Positions 19,858 to 32,000 of a stretch of DNA of 64,000 nt are shown here, one piece after another (the stretch's first letter is position 1; each line of letters opens with the position of its first letter). The stretch comes from Saposhnikovia divaricata (lineage: Eukaryota > Streptophyta > Magnoliopsida > Apiales > Apiaceae), in the NCBI GenBank assembly GCA_036435485.1, contig CM071598.1, positions 139,604,148 to 139,668,147 on the forward strand. Reading direction: 5' to 3'. The position numbers were made by a program, and so were the translations under genes. The notes beneath the pieces are model-generated. The model saw only the letters and a program-made list of their open reading frames with translations, searched no databases and had not been told where the DNA came from.

Positions 19858-22800
19858 GAGCTGACTGGCTCGGACCTCACCCTAAGCCGCATCCGGGCTT
19901 TCATACATATTTGTTGGGCTGGCCACCATACCAGTCTCTTACGTTATCTCCAGTCCAGAACCTAGGGTACCAGAGTACCCCTGGCCACCTTTTATACTTA
20001 TCATCTTAGATGTCACGTATAATTCCACGTGCACCTCAATTCATAATAATTATTATCGTTCGGAAACAATGAACAATTACTATTTCCAATAAATCACTTT
20101 CCTCTTGAAAGATAAGAGGAAACATATGAACGACTATTTTGATCATGGGTTCGAATAAAATGATCCATATCAAATATCTCATCACCTCCCATAATTAACA
20201 TTACTCCCCTTAATAACAACATAGTTTTCCAAAACATTTTATCTTCCTTCGAGTACGAACAATGTACCTCGATACTTGTCCCAATCATATGGACCAATAA
20301 CTCTTATACATACTACTATACTTATATACTATCCGGATAACATTCACAACAATAATATATATACATGCATTCAATTGCATCAATATCCGGTATTTGAGTA
20401 ACGAGATAACATTTTGAAGTAATATATACCATACATTGAAACATATACTCTGAACAATCGAGTAAGGTTTAGTATACTTTCCTGGTGCTCCGGATGTAGT
20501 AGGGGCTCGTAGCGGGATCCGACAATCTAAACAAACTCAAGAAAATACGCGATTAATCCCCTATACGATCCAGTTATAACTCAATGCTCAGAGAATTAAG
20601 ACAACTATGCATAAGGCACTAAGGTCCCTCTAGACTCGTACTAAGTCCATGTTAATCGACAAACACCTTAGTCATAAGTTTAGTCCGAGATCGTTCCTCA
20701 AATCAAGTTATACTTAACCATTTATAACCTCGTTCTTTACACCAATATGTTGCCTTGATAATTCTTAACAAGTTTCGTGTTTAAGTCGACTCGAAATTCC
20801 TCTTTTAACTTAGCCAAAACGGATGGTCAAAGTAGCACATCTAGAGTTGACTTTCCCGAGAATTATTATTCCTTTACTCGCACTCCAACATTTTTAATAA
20901 ATCACTGGAAATATATTTAAATACGAAACCTCTTTTAAAATCATCTTTGGTATTTTTAATATTTATCATAAAAGTTTCGATTTCAAAACACGGGTATAGA
21001 TAGGTGAAATGTATTTTCAAAGTTGGGTCAACTACAGATTCTTACTATTTGCACCACTTTTACTAAAACCTTCATAACTCGATAACCGTTAACTCAAATG
21101 ACGCACCGTTTTCGCATGCATGATCTAGAGAATGTCTAGAAGATAATCAACTCAAGATTTGGCTCTGCTCAGAGGACTCATTTTTTGGAAATACCAAAAC
21201 AGGGCAGTGGTTGTTTTGGTGAATAGTGTCGTTCCTTTAAGGGCTTTTCACTCGCGCAACCTCGGCTGACGCTTTTTTATAAAATCGAAAAAATAATCTT
21301 TTTAACTCGAAAACTTCGCACATACTTTGCTAACTGACCTTAGCATTTATCCTCAAAATTCCATATTATAAATCGACAATTAAGGGTCTCAATCATAGCC
21401 TCAAAATAGGTACATTTCTGTAGTTCCATTCCCCGAACAACTTTCACTAAAATGGTCATATCTCCTAAACCGTAAACTCTTATGACACGATTCTTGCGGC
21501 CACGAAAACTAGAAACCAAAAGCTACACAACCATATGCAGTGGTTAACCTTCAAACAATTTTATGGTCTCGGGTTTCAACTGTTAAAGAGGTTTAAAAAA
21601 TCGGGCATTACGACGGCTCTAAATCAAACATTACCCTTTTGTTTCATCTCAAACAAGCCACACAAGGCTACCCATACTCTAATATCACAAACCAACACTC
21701 ATACTTGGCCTTTAAGGGCAGTGGTAAGGTCCAATGACTACCACTCAACATATACACCTAAAAACAAAGCTAAAGATTCATATAAACTCTTAACATGAAC
21801 TCATCTTTACACTAACATCAAAACTCCACCAAAACTCATATAAATAAAAGGTAAAGTTATGGTTTATACCTTCCTTGATACTCTCACGGAACTAACAAAG
21901 CTTTGTACACCTTATAATAGCCTTGGGTAGTCTTAACAAAGCCTAAAAGCCATGAACAAAACATGAAAACAACTTAAAACACTATTCATCATCAACTTTG
22001 TAAAATCTATATAAAATCGAAAAATTAGAGATTGGTTCTCAAATATTTACCACACATTCTACTATTCAAGGGCTTTCTTTTGAGCTATAGATCACAAGAT
22101 TTGGTGCTCGGTTGCTAGGGTTTTGAGCCTCTTTTTCCTGCTGGGCAGAATATGGAAAAATGGTGTGTTCTTGGTTTTCTTGATCTTTTCTTTCTCTCCC
22201 TCCAATCTTGACTTGTCAACTCTACTTTTGATGATAATATCTTGATATTATCAGATGTGTATTGGCTGTCTTGATCCCCTTGATACTTGTGCAAAGTGTG
22301 TTGGATAAGCTTGTTTGATTTGTTTTGTTTTTGGAATTGATTTAAGTGATTTAAATCACTTAAATCCTTGATTGTTTTGATTTAATCCTTGAACTAAATC
22401 TTTTAAACCACTTGATATAACTCTCTTGATGATCATGTAGGATATTTAATCTCATTATGAACGCAATCCAAATTCCATAATTTGTTCGCTTTATCGCTTA
22501 ATCTCGTTATAAAGTTCTAGCAATTCCTAGAATGCTCGTTATACTAGCTAAGGGGTTTTTGTTCTAAATCCTTAAATCACCCTTAATAAAATAATAAAAT
22601 ATCAAATCCTTGAATCCTTGATTTAAATAACTCACTTATCTTGGTCGTATTAAATGCTCCTCACTGCCCGGTCAAATATTTCATAAAAATAAAGTTTGGA
22701 ATTTCTGAATTCCGATCGCGTTTACATACACTTATTTACATCGTAGATCACTAATATAACTTCGAAATATCCATTTCCTATCCCGTACATATGGTAACAT

Positions 22801-22921
22801 GAAAAAATTTCTTGGTTCTCAAAATCACTATTCATCCATAAATTCACTATTCATCCATGCAAATCACTATTCATCCCTCAAATGAAAATTTTTCTCAAGT
22901 ACGGAAACTAGGGTTATTACA
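19858..22921 (+). repeat. 3' part of a long Gypsy LTR (TGTAACACCC family)
   Basis: About 3 kb without genes. From about 20460 to 22921 it is clearly related to 47240-49355, sharing for example the CTCGGCTGACGC-type block at 21261 and AAGGGTCTCAA near 21384, and it ends ACTAGGGTTATTACA. The left end is cut off, probably by the Copia LTR ending at 19857. Long LTRs with TGTAACACCC starts suggest a chromovirus such as Tekay/Del, but no coding evidence is present. Confidence 0.6.
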
Positions 22922-22926
22922 CGTAA

Positions 22927-23139
22927 GAGCATCTCCAATGGTAAAAACCCTTAGTTAAAATTATCTATGTGGAATGTAGGTGGCATTTTTAGAAATTATG
23001 TAAAAATTCTACAACTTATAATTTTACACAAGTATAATTATAAATAATCCCATTAGAGTATTGGTCCCCTTAACTAAAATTTTACATAGTCATTTTAGCC
23101 AATCAATATACCCAACCGTTATACATATTACCGATGCTC
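22927..23139. mobile_element. Tourist-like MITE
   Basis: A 213-bp non-coding element with GAGCATC...GATGCTC ends, flanked by TAA at 22924-22926 and 23140-23142. The TAA duplication and the GAGCATCTCCAATGG end fit PIF/Harbinger-derived Tourist elements. Confidence 0.65.
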
Positions 23140-23142
23140 TAA

Positions 23143-24463
23143 TATCATGATTTTTAAGTTTCGGATTTGAATCGAAATTCAAAATTTAAATCAGGTATCG
23201 GTTTCATATATTTTAAACTCCAAATCTTTTTGGCTAATTTTGCTATTCCATAACAAATTTTTCGAAATATTTTTATAAAATCTTGTTTGCATACAAATTG
23301 TTACCTGATTTCCGAGCGCTTAATATTAGAATTTAAAAATAGATACTACCAAATAGATTAAGCCATATTATTACATAAAATTAGAATCCGGGTGCTCTCT
23401 CATCTTTGTTTGGATAGAAAAATACAGTTAAACAATTTAAAAGATGGTTTTTTTTGCTAAAATAACAATTTTCATTTTTCCTTTTTCTAAAAGCTTGTAT
23501 TCTACCAAAAATACAAGAACTAAATATACTAGTAAAATGTTTTATATTATGACAGTTCATGATATTTCGAACAAATTTAACCAAAAATGTAGTAGTAATA
23601 TTGTGGACCTGACCGTCCACACAAACCCAATACAGTACATAAATATAGCCCCGTTTAGAAAATCTTATTTTTCAGAAATAAGTTACTTATTTTGGGAAAA
23701 AGTTGGAAAATATGTACTTTTTTCTGAAATAAGTAACTTATTTTTACAAGATAACAAAATTAAGAGGCCGGTTTTCCAGAAAATTTTTCTAAAAAAATAG
23801 AAAAAAATAAAAATATGTTCAAATCAAGAATTTTCTAAACTGAAAAATGGAAAATTGGAAAACAAGCTTTTCTAAATTGTAACCACAACTTAAAAAACTC
23901 TAGAGAACAGCTTTTGATTGTTTTCTAGATTTAGAAAACTAGAATAGGGGGAAGACATGTACTACAACACACTCATCGAACCTCAGCAAGTACACCCATT
24001 TTATTTTAATTTTAGTTTTTTACATGTTTAAGAAATTGTTCTATTCACTAATCAGCATGTTTCAATTTAAATGATAAAAAACTACTCTACAAAAAAAAAA
24101 TGAAACGTTATATAGTTGTACTAATAGTAGATTTATTTATTTTTTTAGGTTGTTTGTTAGTAACCAAGGGATAACAATAGTAAGTATAAATCAAAATCTT
24201 GTAATGTATGTTTGAGTACAAAACAAATTTAAAAGGATAGCAAAATTACAATTCATAATACATATTTCATTAAATAATTTGAAAATAATCGATAAATTCC
24301 ATTTTGAAACTGAAAAACAAAAACTAATCAAATTCTACTTTGTATCATTGGAACACATTTTCTCAATTTTCACCAGTTTTCTAAGAAATGGAAAATTAAA
24401 AAAATTTTAGAAAATTTAGAAAAAGAAAGCTGGAAAACTTTGTGCAAGTAAACAGCCCCTAAA
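23143..24463. other. AT-rich intergenic DNA
   Basis: No gene is supported. The stretch is rich in runs of A and T and short palindromes such as AAATAAGTAACTTATTT near 23680 and 23730. TAGCCCCGTTTA (23647) and the complement of TAGGGGCTGTTTA (near 24452) face each other like degenerate hAT-type ends, but no target duplication is visible. Confidence 0.5.
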
Positions 24464-24468
24464 TTTCC

Positions 24469-27400
24469 TGTAACGCCCCCAAATCTGAGGTCAAAGATTC
24501 AGGTCGTCACATCACCATCCAACCATATCATACCTGTATTAACTGCACAACTCCACAATACATCCTTCCAGACCTCAATCTTAAGCACAAACAAGTTAGA
24601 GCCTCAGAAACGATAATCAAAAGTGCCACTAAATATTACAATTCATTTGTACAAATCAGAGTCTTACGCAATTCCACTTATACAACTATACTTGAAGACA
24701 AGTCTTACTATTACAGTTGAAAACCTATCAGACTACTCTGTAGTATTTATCAGGAACTAAATCATCTCCGTGGTAAATCTTCTACTCCTCTCCTGCTGGT
24801 GCGGAGTTAATCGGCCAGATTCTTCCCTTTCTGAAAAGTTTTTATAAAGCAAGAATGAGCTACATAATGCTCAACAAGTTCACCATTTTGCAAAATAATA
24901 ATGTGGTTTATTTCGAAAACATTCCCAACTATATGGGTATATATCTCAGATTTCAAAACATAATTGGACAATGTATATGTCCGAGTTTGAATAAAACATC
25001 TATACTCACTAAGGAGCTTTAAGAATAACATATGAACCCTTTATAAGGTTCCCATTTCAATATATCTCAAGTCTGAAAATATATACATATGAGTATATCA
25101 TTTTCGGCAAAACACTCTACGATTAACATACTGTACAAGGAATACATCATTGCAAACCTCTTTCCTTCCATTAGCTTAGAAGGTTTCTCATACAAAAACA
25201 TTTCATTCTTTGAAACAATTGCAAGAGTGCACTAACACGTTCCAATCTTTATAGAAAATCTTGCAGTTCTAGATACTGCACGATGTCAATATTTTTTTCA
25301 TCAAAAACCACACTATCAGCAACTTGGCACTTAGGCCCAAGAAGCAGTGTTTGAGTATTTTTCCAAAGTGGAGGATGGGACTGGAAGAAAACATAAAAAC
25401 CTGACAGGGATTGACGATGATCATTCGCCACATCCAAGTCCAATAATCCGCGGGTCTTCTCTACCGGTAGAAGGATAGAAACTACATCCGTAACTATCCC
25501 CGGGTGAAAACTACATCCGTAATCACCCTCGATGAAAACTACATCCGTAATCATCCTTCGGCAACACCTGGGCCGGAATAATAATTGATGGACCACCTGG
25601 CTCACGGCCGCTTACACATCCCGGGAATCGTTCGTCAACGGTTCCCACACCTGCCAGAGTCCCTTTTTCTTTTTCTTTTGAAAACTTGATTTTTTGATTG
25701 AAAACAGAATAATTGAGGTCCGACATCACTCGACCGATGATTCTTGAAATCATACAAGAAGCGGAACCTGACCGGGGGTTTTCGAAAATGTTTTGAGTTC
25801 GAAAGAGTTCGAGTTTGAAAGTATTAAATGTATCTTGGATTGACTTTGTCTTTAAAATAATGAACAATAATTAATAAATGATATTTTAAGATTTAATATT
25901 AATAATTAATAAAATAATTATTCGATAAAATAAACTTTTAATCCAAGATAGGGTTTCGAGTATTTACGAAGATACGAAAATAATACTTGAGTATACGATA
26001 CTCCCCGAATGACCCTTCGGGTTTTCTCGCAATCTAGTTACGATATAATAATATACCGCTCCCCGGTCAATAGTATATACGGACCACTACGACCTCTATT
26101 GCTAAAGTCATTGTCCGAAGAAAACATTTTAATCTAAGTTCAAGGGGTACAAACATATATGTACTTATACATTCTCAATTGCATCAATACTTCGATAAAC
26201 ATAGCATTTGATATGGTTGAAAACTACAAACACAACAGTGAAAGTCCTTGTATATGTATAAGTTTTGAAAAGTAAACTTGCCTTGGTTTGGTTGGGGTGG
26301 TCGAGCGTGCGGAGTGGAACGATCTATACATAAGCAATAACCGTTCGTTAGTACCTTAACAATGTCTCTTTAATTACGGGGTTTTAGAGGGTACAAAGTT
26401 AACTTAATGACTTCGTCTTATGACTCTCTAGCCCCACTATAGGTTCATGTCATCACTCGATTACGCTCGTCACTTATTCGACTTAATTTAGTTACCATAT
26501 CCGAGTCATGACCATTACCCCTAGAATTATACTCCATTTAACGACTTTTTCCCTTGCGCGAATTTCACTCTAGCATTTTTATAAAATTGAAAAATTCATA
26601 TTTTAATCAAATTCTTTTTGGGTAGCCTTCACCACTGCATTTCCTAGCTTCTAAAATTTTTCCATGATCCCACATAAATTTTTAGGGGTTTAAACAAGGT
26701 TCACAAGGGGGTCACTTAGTGCAGTCCGGAATCCAGAAACACATTTTACTTCTCCGGCCATAACTTAAAATCTATACATCACCTAGTCATGAACCTTATA
26801 TATCCAGAAACTAAATTCAAATACCTTTCCAACAATATATGGTAGGACCTCAGGGGACAAGATTTGGGGGTTCAAAACCATGTTACAAGACAGGTCAAGT
26901 TCCTGGAAAAACTCAGCATGTTTGTTTCACTTAAATCAACCAAGATTCTTACATCCACAACACAACCAACATCTAATTCACCAAGTTCATGCTTTATAAC
27001 ATTCATGGTGATACATACACTAACCACAAGCATCAAAATCACAACCACAACACTATAACTCAAGATCCATATCATCCACCACTTGAACATCCAAGATTAA
27101 CACAAAAATACATGGATCTATCACCAAACATCATAAACACTACATGGCCAAAAGGGTTTATAATTTTTATACCTTCTTGAGTACCTAGGAGCCTTGGGTA
27201 AGCCTTACAAAACTCAAGAACACCTTGAATGATCTCCTACAACCCTTATAATCCAAGATCTATAAGAAAAACTCAACATGGTTACTATTCACAATATCTT
27301 CAACAATTAATATCTTGAAATTGAATGGATGAAAGGACTTGAAATTCTTAGTATACCTTTCTTAAATGATGGAGATAGCCTAGGAATTATGCCTTGATTT

Positions 27401-28120
27401 ATGAGTGAGGAGAAATGGGAGAAAGAAAAATGTTTTCTTCCTTGTATGGTCTTGGCCGAGAGCTTTGTGTTCAGGGGGAGGGGAAGAGCTTTGTGTTTTT
27501 GATTTTTGTTGTTTGGTTGAATAATTGATAAAGTGCTTGGGTGATACATATGAGTGTAAGTATGTGCATGGTACAACCTAGGTATGTCCTTTTGTACTCT
27601 TGTCCCCTCCTTGGAAAAAGAAATGTAACTAGTTACTATTCCTCTTACCATTTGGTTTAACTAGTTTGCTTTCTCCTAACTACTTGGTTGCATGGGACTT
27701 GCATGCAATACTACTCCTTGTATCATTATTCTTCCACCAATGCTTGTCACTTAAACTTCAATTCGTATCGTATCTTAATTAATCTCTCGTAATAATATTT
27801 TGTCGTGTAGAGATTTCCCCTATAATTCCTTAAGTATTTAATTGTGTAATTTCCTCGAATATCCATAATTCCTCGTCATAATCCTTAATAAATCTTTTAA
27901 TACTCTAATCATTCTCAAATCCCAAGTTTTATAAATCTTACTAACAATAAGACCCTTGCCCTCAACAATCTTCTCTTTATCTTACATAGTGAATGTAACA
28001 ACATAGTTTCTCAGACAATCAATTCCATTAAACAACAGGGATGACTAGAAAGGTTCCAAATTGACAATGTCACATGATATTAAATAAAAGGAAATATTAC
28101 CAAAAATTAGGGTTCTTACA
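24469..28120 (+). mobile_element. Solo LTR, 3.65 kb, TGTAACGCCC family
   Basis: The stretch begins TGTAACGCCCCC and ends GGTTCTTACA, with TTTCC on both sides (24464-24468 and 28121-28125), so it is a complete solo LTR left by recombination between two LTRs. Inside, AAAACTACATCCGTAAT-type units of about 28 bp repeat three times near 25465-25560, a signature shared with the solo LTR at 45071. No ORF has coding character. Family placement (chromovirus Tekay/Del-like) is inferred from length and termini. Confidence 0.8.
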
Positions 28121-28125
28121 TTTCC

Positions 28126-28970
28126 CATGCACATTTTTCTCTGAAAAAAATATGTAAATACGAAATTTTTTCCGAAATAAATAGCTTAAAAATTCATCAT
28201 AAGATTTACCATATTCCGTCATTTTCTCTCTCTCCAACTGTTTGGTTTTCTCTCTCCCCATTTCTCACCATCCTATACAGAAAATGATAGTGACTTATGA
28301 TGAAGTAGGGATCAGAGAGTCCTCTCAGTGTTTTAAACAACTCAATACTCATTTTTACACACAAATTCATGTAAATATATACTGCCACTGTAAATTGTAA
28401 TAATGTAATGGGACTAATTGAAAAGCTGCTTGCTCCAGCTACTTACGTTACCATACCTTCTTTGCAGAAAAAGTAAAAATACCATAACAAAATATATTCC
28501 TCTACTTATACATGCATCATACCATTGCTGAGATGGTTTGGTTTCATAACAAATAATTGCTGCAACATATTTATTGACGACAAATTATAACAATTATTTT
28601 TACTGTGAATGTTAATCTAACCCAGTTTTCCGCTAGAGCTTATGTTCGAATTTTGGTACTATTGTTTCTCGGTACCATAAATATATATGTTGTTACAATT
28701 ATCTAACACGTTATGTATTAATTATGCAAACATGTAGCTTGCTAGCATTGGAGAGAGGAGGAGAGAAATTAAAGAGTACTGAGCTTTCTTGCAGGCCCTT
28801 CTTCTGCTACATTGCCAGAACCATCTTTTAACTTTTTCTTCCCATAATTCTCTCTCTATATATCTATACATACACTACACACACTTCTTTGTTACAGTAC
28901 TACTTTCACCATACTCTCTACAAACCCATATCATTAGATTCCTCATCTCTCTCTTCCAGAGCAAACAAAG
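28126..28970 (+). promoter_or_regulatory. Promoter region of the ERECTA-type gene
   Basis: Single-copy-looking AT-rich DNA between the solo LTR and the gene. A pyrimidine-rich patch (CTCTCTCTCC, near 28225-28260) and a GA-rich patch (28750-28768) are typical of plant core promoters. TATATAT at 28857-28863 is the best TATA candidate, which would start transcription near 28890 and leave a leader of about 180 bases. Confidence 0.5.
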
Positions 28971-29009
28971 ATGATTTCAAGATCATACACATATAAAACA
29001 CATACATAA
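28971..29009 (+). other. Upstream ORF 1 (12 codons)
   Basis: The ATG at 28971 opens a 12-residue peptide ending TAA at 29007-29009 in the predicted leader. It does not overlap the main ORF. Its presence in the mRNA depends on the transcription start lying upstream of 28971. Confidence 0.45.
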
Positions 29010-29011
29010 AA

Positions 29012-29053
29012 ATGAACCCTCAAATGTGCATTCAAGTTGAATGTTTGCTCTAA
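29012..29053 (+). other. Upstream ORF 2 (13 codons)
   Basis: The ATG at 29012 opens a 13-residue peptide ending TAA at 29051-29053, only 19 bases before the main ATG. It contains a second in-frame ATG. Such close spacing would hinder reinitiation at the main start. Confidence 0.45.
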
Positions 29054-29072
29054 AATTCTCATCTTTACATCA

Positions 29073-32000
29073 ATGGCATTTTCAACAACTAACCCATCTC
29101 TGATATTTCAGCTTGTACTTGTGCTTTTCACATTTTCTTTGAGCTTCTGCTTTGTGTACTCAAATGATGGTAAGCTTATATTTATGTTTAATACAACCTT
29201 ATTTTTATTCTGGTACTTTTACACAAGTTCTTGTTTTTCTATGTCTTGACCTTTTTTTATTCAACTTATTATATTCCATAAACAGCACGTTTATCTCATT
29301 AACTAGATACATAATCTATATGTATAGTTTGTAATGATTTGAGGAGCATTGTACTCATGTTTTGTGTTGGTATGATCAAGGGGAAACATTGTTGGAGATA
29401 AAGAAGTCATTTAGAGATGTGGATAATGTGTTGTATGACTGGACAGATTCACCTTCTTCAGACTACTGTGTTTGGAGGGGAGTTACTTGTGACAATGTCA
29501 CCTTCAATGTAGTTGCACTGTATGTTTTATAAATGTTGTTACTTTATATATTATGATTATTTTGTGAAATGTATTTTAATTTTGGGTTGTTTGTTTTGTA
29601 TGTGAAGGAATCTTTCTAGCTTGAATCTTGATGGAGAGATATCAACTTCTGTTGGAGATCTTAAAGGCCTACTCTCTATGTACAGTTTATATCACTCTCT
29701 CATGCTATACTTTTTGTTTTGCTTAAATAGCTACTTTAATATTTTGAATTATTCTTATAAATGTACGCTTTATTTATACGTCTTGTGAACAGAGATCTGA
29801 AGGGGAATCTTCTCTCTGGTCAAATACCTGATGAGATTGGGGATTGTGTTGGTTTGAAGAGCTTGTAAGTTGAATCTTTTCCCACTTCAGGAAATTCTTG
29901 AATTGAATATTTAGTTAAGTGCAATTTAGAAATCTTTTATTAGTCATCTGAATTTTTGTATGATTAGTTGTTAGTCAAGTTTAACTTATATGGTTTTTTT
30001 TTTTTGTTTTGTAGGGATTTGTCTTTTAATGAGTTGAATGGTGATATACCATTTTCAATATCAAAGTTGAAGCAACTTGAGAACCTGTAAGATTTACTAC
30101 CTAGCATTGCTTTTCCATATTTTGTGACTCTTTTATTTTAATTTTTTTTACTAATCTAATTTTTCAGCATTTTGAAGAACAATCAATTGATTGGACCAAT
30201 ACCCTCAACGCTTTCGCAGATTCCCAACCTGAAAGTATTGTAAGTTAGCCTCTGTCCCCTACTCTGGTCAAAGGTTGTTATATCTGAGGTGAATACATTC
30301 ATATGGTTTGCGGCATTTATGTGTAGAGACCTTGCACAAAATAAGCTTGGTGGGGAAATACCAAGACTTCTGTACTGGAATGAAGTTTTACAATATCTGT
30401 AAGTAAATATTATCTTCACACAGTTGTTATAAGCTATTAAATTTTTAGTTGTATATTTGTTTGTAATCTTAATTGAAATGCGGGTGCATGTAGTGGTCTG
30501 AGAGGCAACAACTTGGTTGGATCGTTATACACTGATATGTGTCAGCTTACGGGCTTGTGGTATTTGTAAGTAATATCAGCCCCCTTAGTAATTTGATGCT
30601 ATATATTGTGTTTCTTTTACAGTTAATTTATCTTTTGATACTCTACACAATGTTGTCTACAGTGATGTCAGAAACAATAGTTTGTCTGGTGCAATTCCTG
30701 CGAACATAGGCAATTGTACTGCCTTTCAAGTCTTGTATGTTCTATCTCTCTAAATTAACAAGCTATTTCAGATTGCGTTTGATGTATTAAATGTTTAACT
30801 AATGAGTTTGTATTTTTGATCAATTTCAGGGACTTGTCTTACAACAATCTAACCGGAGAAATACCTTTCAATATTGGGTTCTTGCAAATTGCTACCTTGT
30901 GAGTGCATGCTCCTGATGTCCATTTTATTGTCAAAGTGATAGTCAGAGATCTTATAAATTTTGATATCTATAATGTATTTTGCATTTCAGATCTTTGCAA
31001 GGAAATCGATTATCTGGGAAAATTCCATCAGTGATTGGGCTAATGCAGGCACTTGCAGTTCTGTAAGTGTTTCTCTTTCACTGGTCATCCCATAAATACT
31101 TCAACAATAAATTGTTGTATAATATGTACTTTCAAATACTAACGATGTGAGAAATTATTAATGTCGTGTTCCTCCTATTAGGGATTTAAGTTGCAACAAT
31201 TTGACCGGACCAATTCCTCCCATTCTGGGAAACTTGACTTACACAGAGAAATTGTAAGTACTAACTGTAATATGTACATTTGCAACAAATTAGGATTCTT
31301 GTATGGTAGAAGATGTCTCACTACTTGTTGTGCATGCTGCACGTTTACCAATTGAATCTTCTCAATAAGATATTTAGTGTTGAACAATGTTATGAAGTAT
31401 ATTATGTTGGCTTTAATTGTACAAGTTTCTAAAAAAACTTAATTTGTACCAGGTATCTGCATGGCAACAAATTATCTGGTGCTATTCCCCCAGAGCTTGG
31501 AAATATGACAAAGCTCCACTATTTGTATGAACAATTCAAATGCTCTTTGTGTGTCTGTTCAATAGTTTTAATTAACTTACTACCGCCCGATCTTTCAACT
31601 TCTATTTATGTTGTCTCTTCTTATGGAATAAGTATAGTTGTAGTGTACATTACTTAAGTGGTTGTAAAGTGATGTCATAGACATATTGCACGATTAAATT
31701 TTATTAATCTCTCAAATACACTATGTATGCTATATCCTCTTAATTCTGTGCTGACGTAATTGTAGGGAACTAAATGATAATAAGCTCACTGGACATATAC
31801 CACCAGCACTGGGACAACTTACAAATTTGTTTGACTTGTAAGTCCTCGTTTACTTGATAATAGATTTTAAATTCACTCTATTAGGTTTACTTACTCTGTC
31901 TTGCACTGCATGCCTGCAGGAATGTTGCCAGTAACAATCTTGATGGACCGTTACCAGATAATCTTAGTTCTTGCACTAATCTCAACAGCTTGTTAGTCTG

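Noticed and set aside
10314..22921. One long LTR from TGTAACACTC (10314) to ATTACA (22921) split by element B
   Set aside because: The flanking five bases (AATAT and CGTAA) do not match, and 19857 looks like a separate Copia LTR end.
23647..24463. hAT-type transposon with AGCCCC ends
   Set aside because: The facing ends match poorly and no 8-bp duplication is visible.
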